Shown piece after piece: positions 39,443 through 40,861 of a stretch of 40,861 nt of DNA. Both the position numbers and the translations under genes were made by a program. Location of the stretch: NCBI GenBank assembly GCA_019114265.1, contig DXFV01000001.1:1-40861 (forward strand). Reading direction: 5' to 3'. The DNA comes from Anaerofilum faecale (lineage in GTDB: Bacteria; Bacillota; Clostridia; Oscillospirales; Ruminococcaceae). The notes beneath the pieces were generated by a model. That model was not told the DNA's origin. It did no database searches and saw only the letters and a list, made by a program, of their open reading frames with translations. Each line of letters starts with the position of its first letter. The first letter of the stretch is position 1.

Positions 39443-40645
39443 ATGAATTCCCTTCACTGGCTGAAAAAGAGCTGTGCGGTCGCTCTTGTGGGCGTACTGC
39501 TTACATATAGCGGCAGCTCGTTTGTATTTGCGGACGAGCAGTCGGACCTGGCCGACCGGCTGGAGCAGGCCCAGCAGGCGCTGGAAGAGTCGGAACAGAA
39601 GCTGGACGACGCGCAGAACGAGCTGGAAAACCAGCAGAAGCTGGGCAGCAGCATGCGGCAGAGCGAACAGCAGCTCCGTAACGAGATCAGCAGCCTGGTG
39701 GGGCAGATCAGCACCACCGAGGCGCAGATCGCAGCCAAACAGGAAGAGATCGACGAACAGCAGGGGAAGATCGACGAACAGCAAGAGCGCATCGACGAGC
39801 GCTGGGACGATTTCAAGGAGCGCGTGGCCGCCATGCAGGTGATGCGCAGCGGCGGCATGCTGGGCATGCTGGCCAACGTGACCAGCCTGACCGCCTTCCT
39901 CTCCTTCGGGGACGATCTGCAGCAGCTGAGCAAAAAGGACCGCGAGGTTCTGGATGAGATGAACGCCGAAAAGACCAAGCTGGAGCAACTGCAGCTGGAG
40001 CTGGAGACCCAGCGCAACGAGCTGGAGACCCAGCGCGTCAACATGCAGAGCCAGCAGCAGCAGCTGGAAATCAACAAGGCGCAGCTGGCCGAGCAGATCA
40101 AGGAACAGGACAAGAACATCGACGCGGCAGCGGCGGACGAGCAGGCTGCGCAGGCGGAGCGCGACGCCAAATACCGCATCTGGGTGCAGGCACAGGCGGA
40201 ATACGACCGGCTGGCCAACCAGGGCGGCGGCGGCAGTGTGATCGGCGACGGCAGCGTGACCTGGCCGCTGCCCGGATACACCCGGCTGTCCAGCGTGTTC
40301 GGCGAGGACCGCTGGATCTGGGGCGTGGCCGACACCAACCACGGCGGCGTGGATATTCCCGCCCCCGCCGGCACGCCCATCCACGTGTTCCAGTCGGGCA
40401 CCGTCTACAACAGCTACTACAGCGCCAGCTACGGCAACGTGGTGATGGTGGACCACGGCGGCGGCCTGGTGAGCATCTATGCGCACATGTCCTCTCGCGC
40501 GGCCAATGTGGGCGACGTGGTGATCGTGGGCGACGTGATCGGCTATGTGGGCTCCACCGGCCAGTCCAGCGGCAACCATCTGCATTTCGAGACCCGTCAG
40601 AACGGCGTGCGCGTCGATCCGCTGGGATACGTCTCCCCGTCCTGA
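39443..40645 (+). CDS. Secreted coiled-coil M23 (LytM) peptidase, EnvC-like
   Basis: 400 residues. A signal peptide (WLKKSCAVALVGVLLTYSGSSFVFA, cut near ADEQS) is followed by a long coiled coil rich in Gln/Glu (about residues 32-255). The M23 domain has the zinc motif NHGGVDIPAPAGTP (H and D), then VDHGGGLVSIYAHM and the HLHFE signature. All zinc ligands look intact, so unlike EnvC it could itself cut peptidoglycan cross-bridges. The coiled coil recalls EnvC, PcsB and CwlO-type proteins, which FtsEX controls; no ftsEX lies in this window. AGGAGG lies nine bases before ATG 39443. Confidence 0.93.
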   Translation: MNSLHWLKKSCAVALVGVLLTYSGSSFVFADEQSDLADRLEQAQQALEESEQKLDDAQNELENQQKLGSSMRQSEQQLRNEISSLVGQISTTEAQIAAKQEEIDEQQGKIDEQQERIDERWDDFKERVAAMQVMRSGGMLGMLANVTSLTAFLSFGDDLQQLSKKDREVLDEMNAEKTKLEQLQLELETQRNELETQRVNMQSQQQQLEINKAQLAEQIKEQDKNIDAAAADEQAAQAERDAKYRIWVQAQAEYDRLANQGGGGSVIGDGSVTWPLPGYTRLSSVFGEDRWIWGVADTNHGGVDIPAPAGTPIHVFQSGTVYNSYYSASYGNVVMVDHGGGLVSIYAHMSSRAANVGDVVIVGDVIGYVGSTGQSSGNHLHFETRQNGVRVDPLGYVSPS

Positions 40646-40696
40646 TAAACAGCAAAAACAATGCGCCCCGCATCCTGCCTTGAACCGCCCCAGATT

Positions 40697-40741
40697 GTGC
40701 AGACAACACAAAGAAGAGCCCCTGAATAGGAAAAAACAGTT
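40697..40741 (-). mobile_element. Probable 3' end of the IS3-family element (terminus uncertain)
   Basis: Just downstream of the transposase stop, the minus strand reads AACTGTTTTTTCCTATT, close to the non-coding tail that IS150-type elements carry before their right end. TG at 40697 or TG at 40723 may mark the terminus. No inverted repeat partner or target duplication can be checked inside the window. Confidence 0.4.
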
Positions 40742-40861
40742 TTAGTAGGAGAGGCGTCGCGCCAGCGGCGCCTCTCCAGTCTTTAGCTGGATGCGCTCAT
40801 GGTTGTAAAAATGGATATAACGGTCAATCATCTCATTGGCCTCAGAGAAAGTGGATGGCTT
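40742..40861 (-). CDS. IS3-family transposase, C-terminal fragment (cut by window edge)
   Basis: The reverse strand reads 39 residues from the window edge to TAA at 40744-40742. It includes EANEMIDRYIHFYNHERIQL, the conserved C-terminal stretch of IS3/IS150-group OrfB transposases just after the DDE core. The rest lies outside the window. Nothing here shows whether the element is intact. Confidence 0.88.
   Translation of the reverse strand, partial: KPSTFSEANEMIDRYIHFYNHERIQLKTGEAPLARRLSY

Noticed and set aside
1..40861. CRISPR arrays, tRNA or rRNA genes, replication origin
   Set aside because: No regularly spaced repeats, tRNA-like cloverleaf ends with CCA, rRNA blocks or DnaA-box clusters were noticed on reading both strands; a dedicated scan was not possible.

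Overview
The window comes from a GC-rich, low-G+C-phylum (Firmicutes) gut-type anaerobe, most likely an Oscillospirales/Ruminococcaceae-like clostridium. This placement is an inference from four things: T-box control of pheST; a sporulation sigma-K gene; Gram-positive-style YmfF/YmfH, Mini-RNase III, PheB-ACT and EFR1 genes; and strong AGGAGG ribosome sites with TTGACA/TATAAT promoters. The sequence between the two ends is ordinary chromosome. Both ends look mobile: the left end is an AT-rich tyrosine recombinase start with direct repeats, and the right end is the C-terminal tail of an IS3-family transposase.

Layout. 1-303: recombinase fragment, three direct repeats and the yebC terminator. 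321-2529 (minus): yebC and a NOL1/NOP2/Sun-type rRNA methyltransferase. 2616-2780 (plus): an unrecognised 54-residue basic protein with its own terminator. 2859-5353 (minus): rplU-rpmA-(terminator)-obgE-mrnC, with the rplU promoter overlapping the folD stop codon. 5350-10719 (minus): a five-gene chain joined by 4-bp stop/start overlaps (VanY-type carboxypeptidase, YmfF-like, YmfH-like, lgt, folD). 10757-14820 (minus): pheB-hom-thrB-aspartokinase, the threonine branch, with an internal start in the aspartokinase. 14912-17395 (minus): a class A penicillin-binding protein. 17503-18325: a small BofC-like membrane protein and a glyoxalase-type gene with an unusual leader.

18341-22851 (plus) is the most interesting part. 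It is an isolated five-gene operon: FkbH-like HAD-IIIC protein, acyl carrier protein, MaoC hydratase, SDR reductase and a two-part GNAT-like protein. It appears to build an ACP-bound hydroxyacyl group and transfer it to an unknown acceptor. A probable intrinsic terminator sits between the ACP and MaoC genes, and an inverted repeat flanks the promoter -10. No glycosyltransferase, adenylation enzyme or ketosynthase lies nearby.

22868-29124: a cytoplasmic ricin-fold protein with a histone-H1-like Lys/Ala/Pro tail; a TetR gene plus a large RND exporter carrying a roughly 270-residue coiled-coil insertion, controlled from a perfect 24-bp palindrome; and a RimJ/RimL-type acetyltransferase. 29157-31143: a second TetR gene divergent from a DegV gene, then a small secreted Asp/Cys-repeat protein. 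31232-33931 (minus): sigK and a zinc-ribbon/PASTA protein whose kinase domain has lost both catalytic aspartates (a pseudokinase). 34016-34480 (plus): an AT-richer GNAT gene. 34571-38418 (minus): pheST behind a Phe-specific T-box. 38436-40645 (plus): an EFR1-type flavodoxin/ferredoxin protein and a secreted coiled-coil M23 peptidase.

No tRNA, rRNA or CRISPR array was seen. All positions and motifs were read by eye. Family assignments rest on recognised motifs, not on searches.
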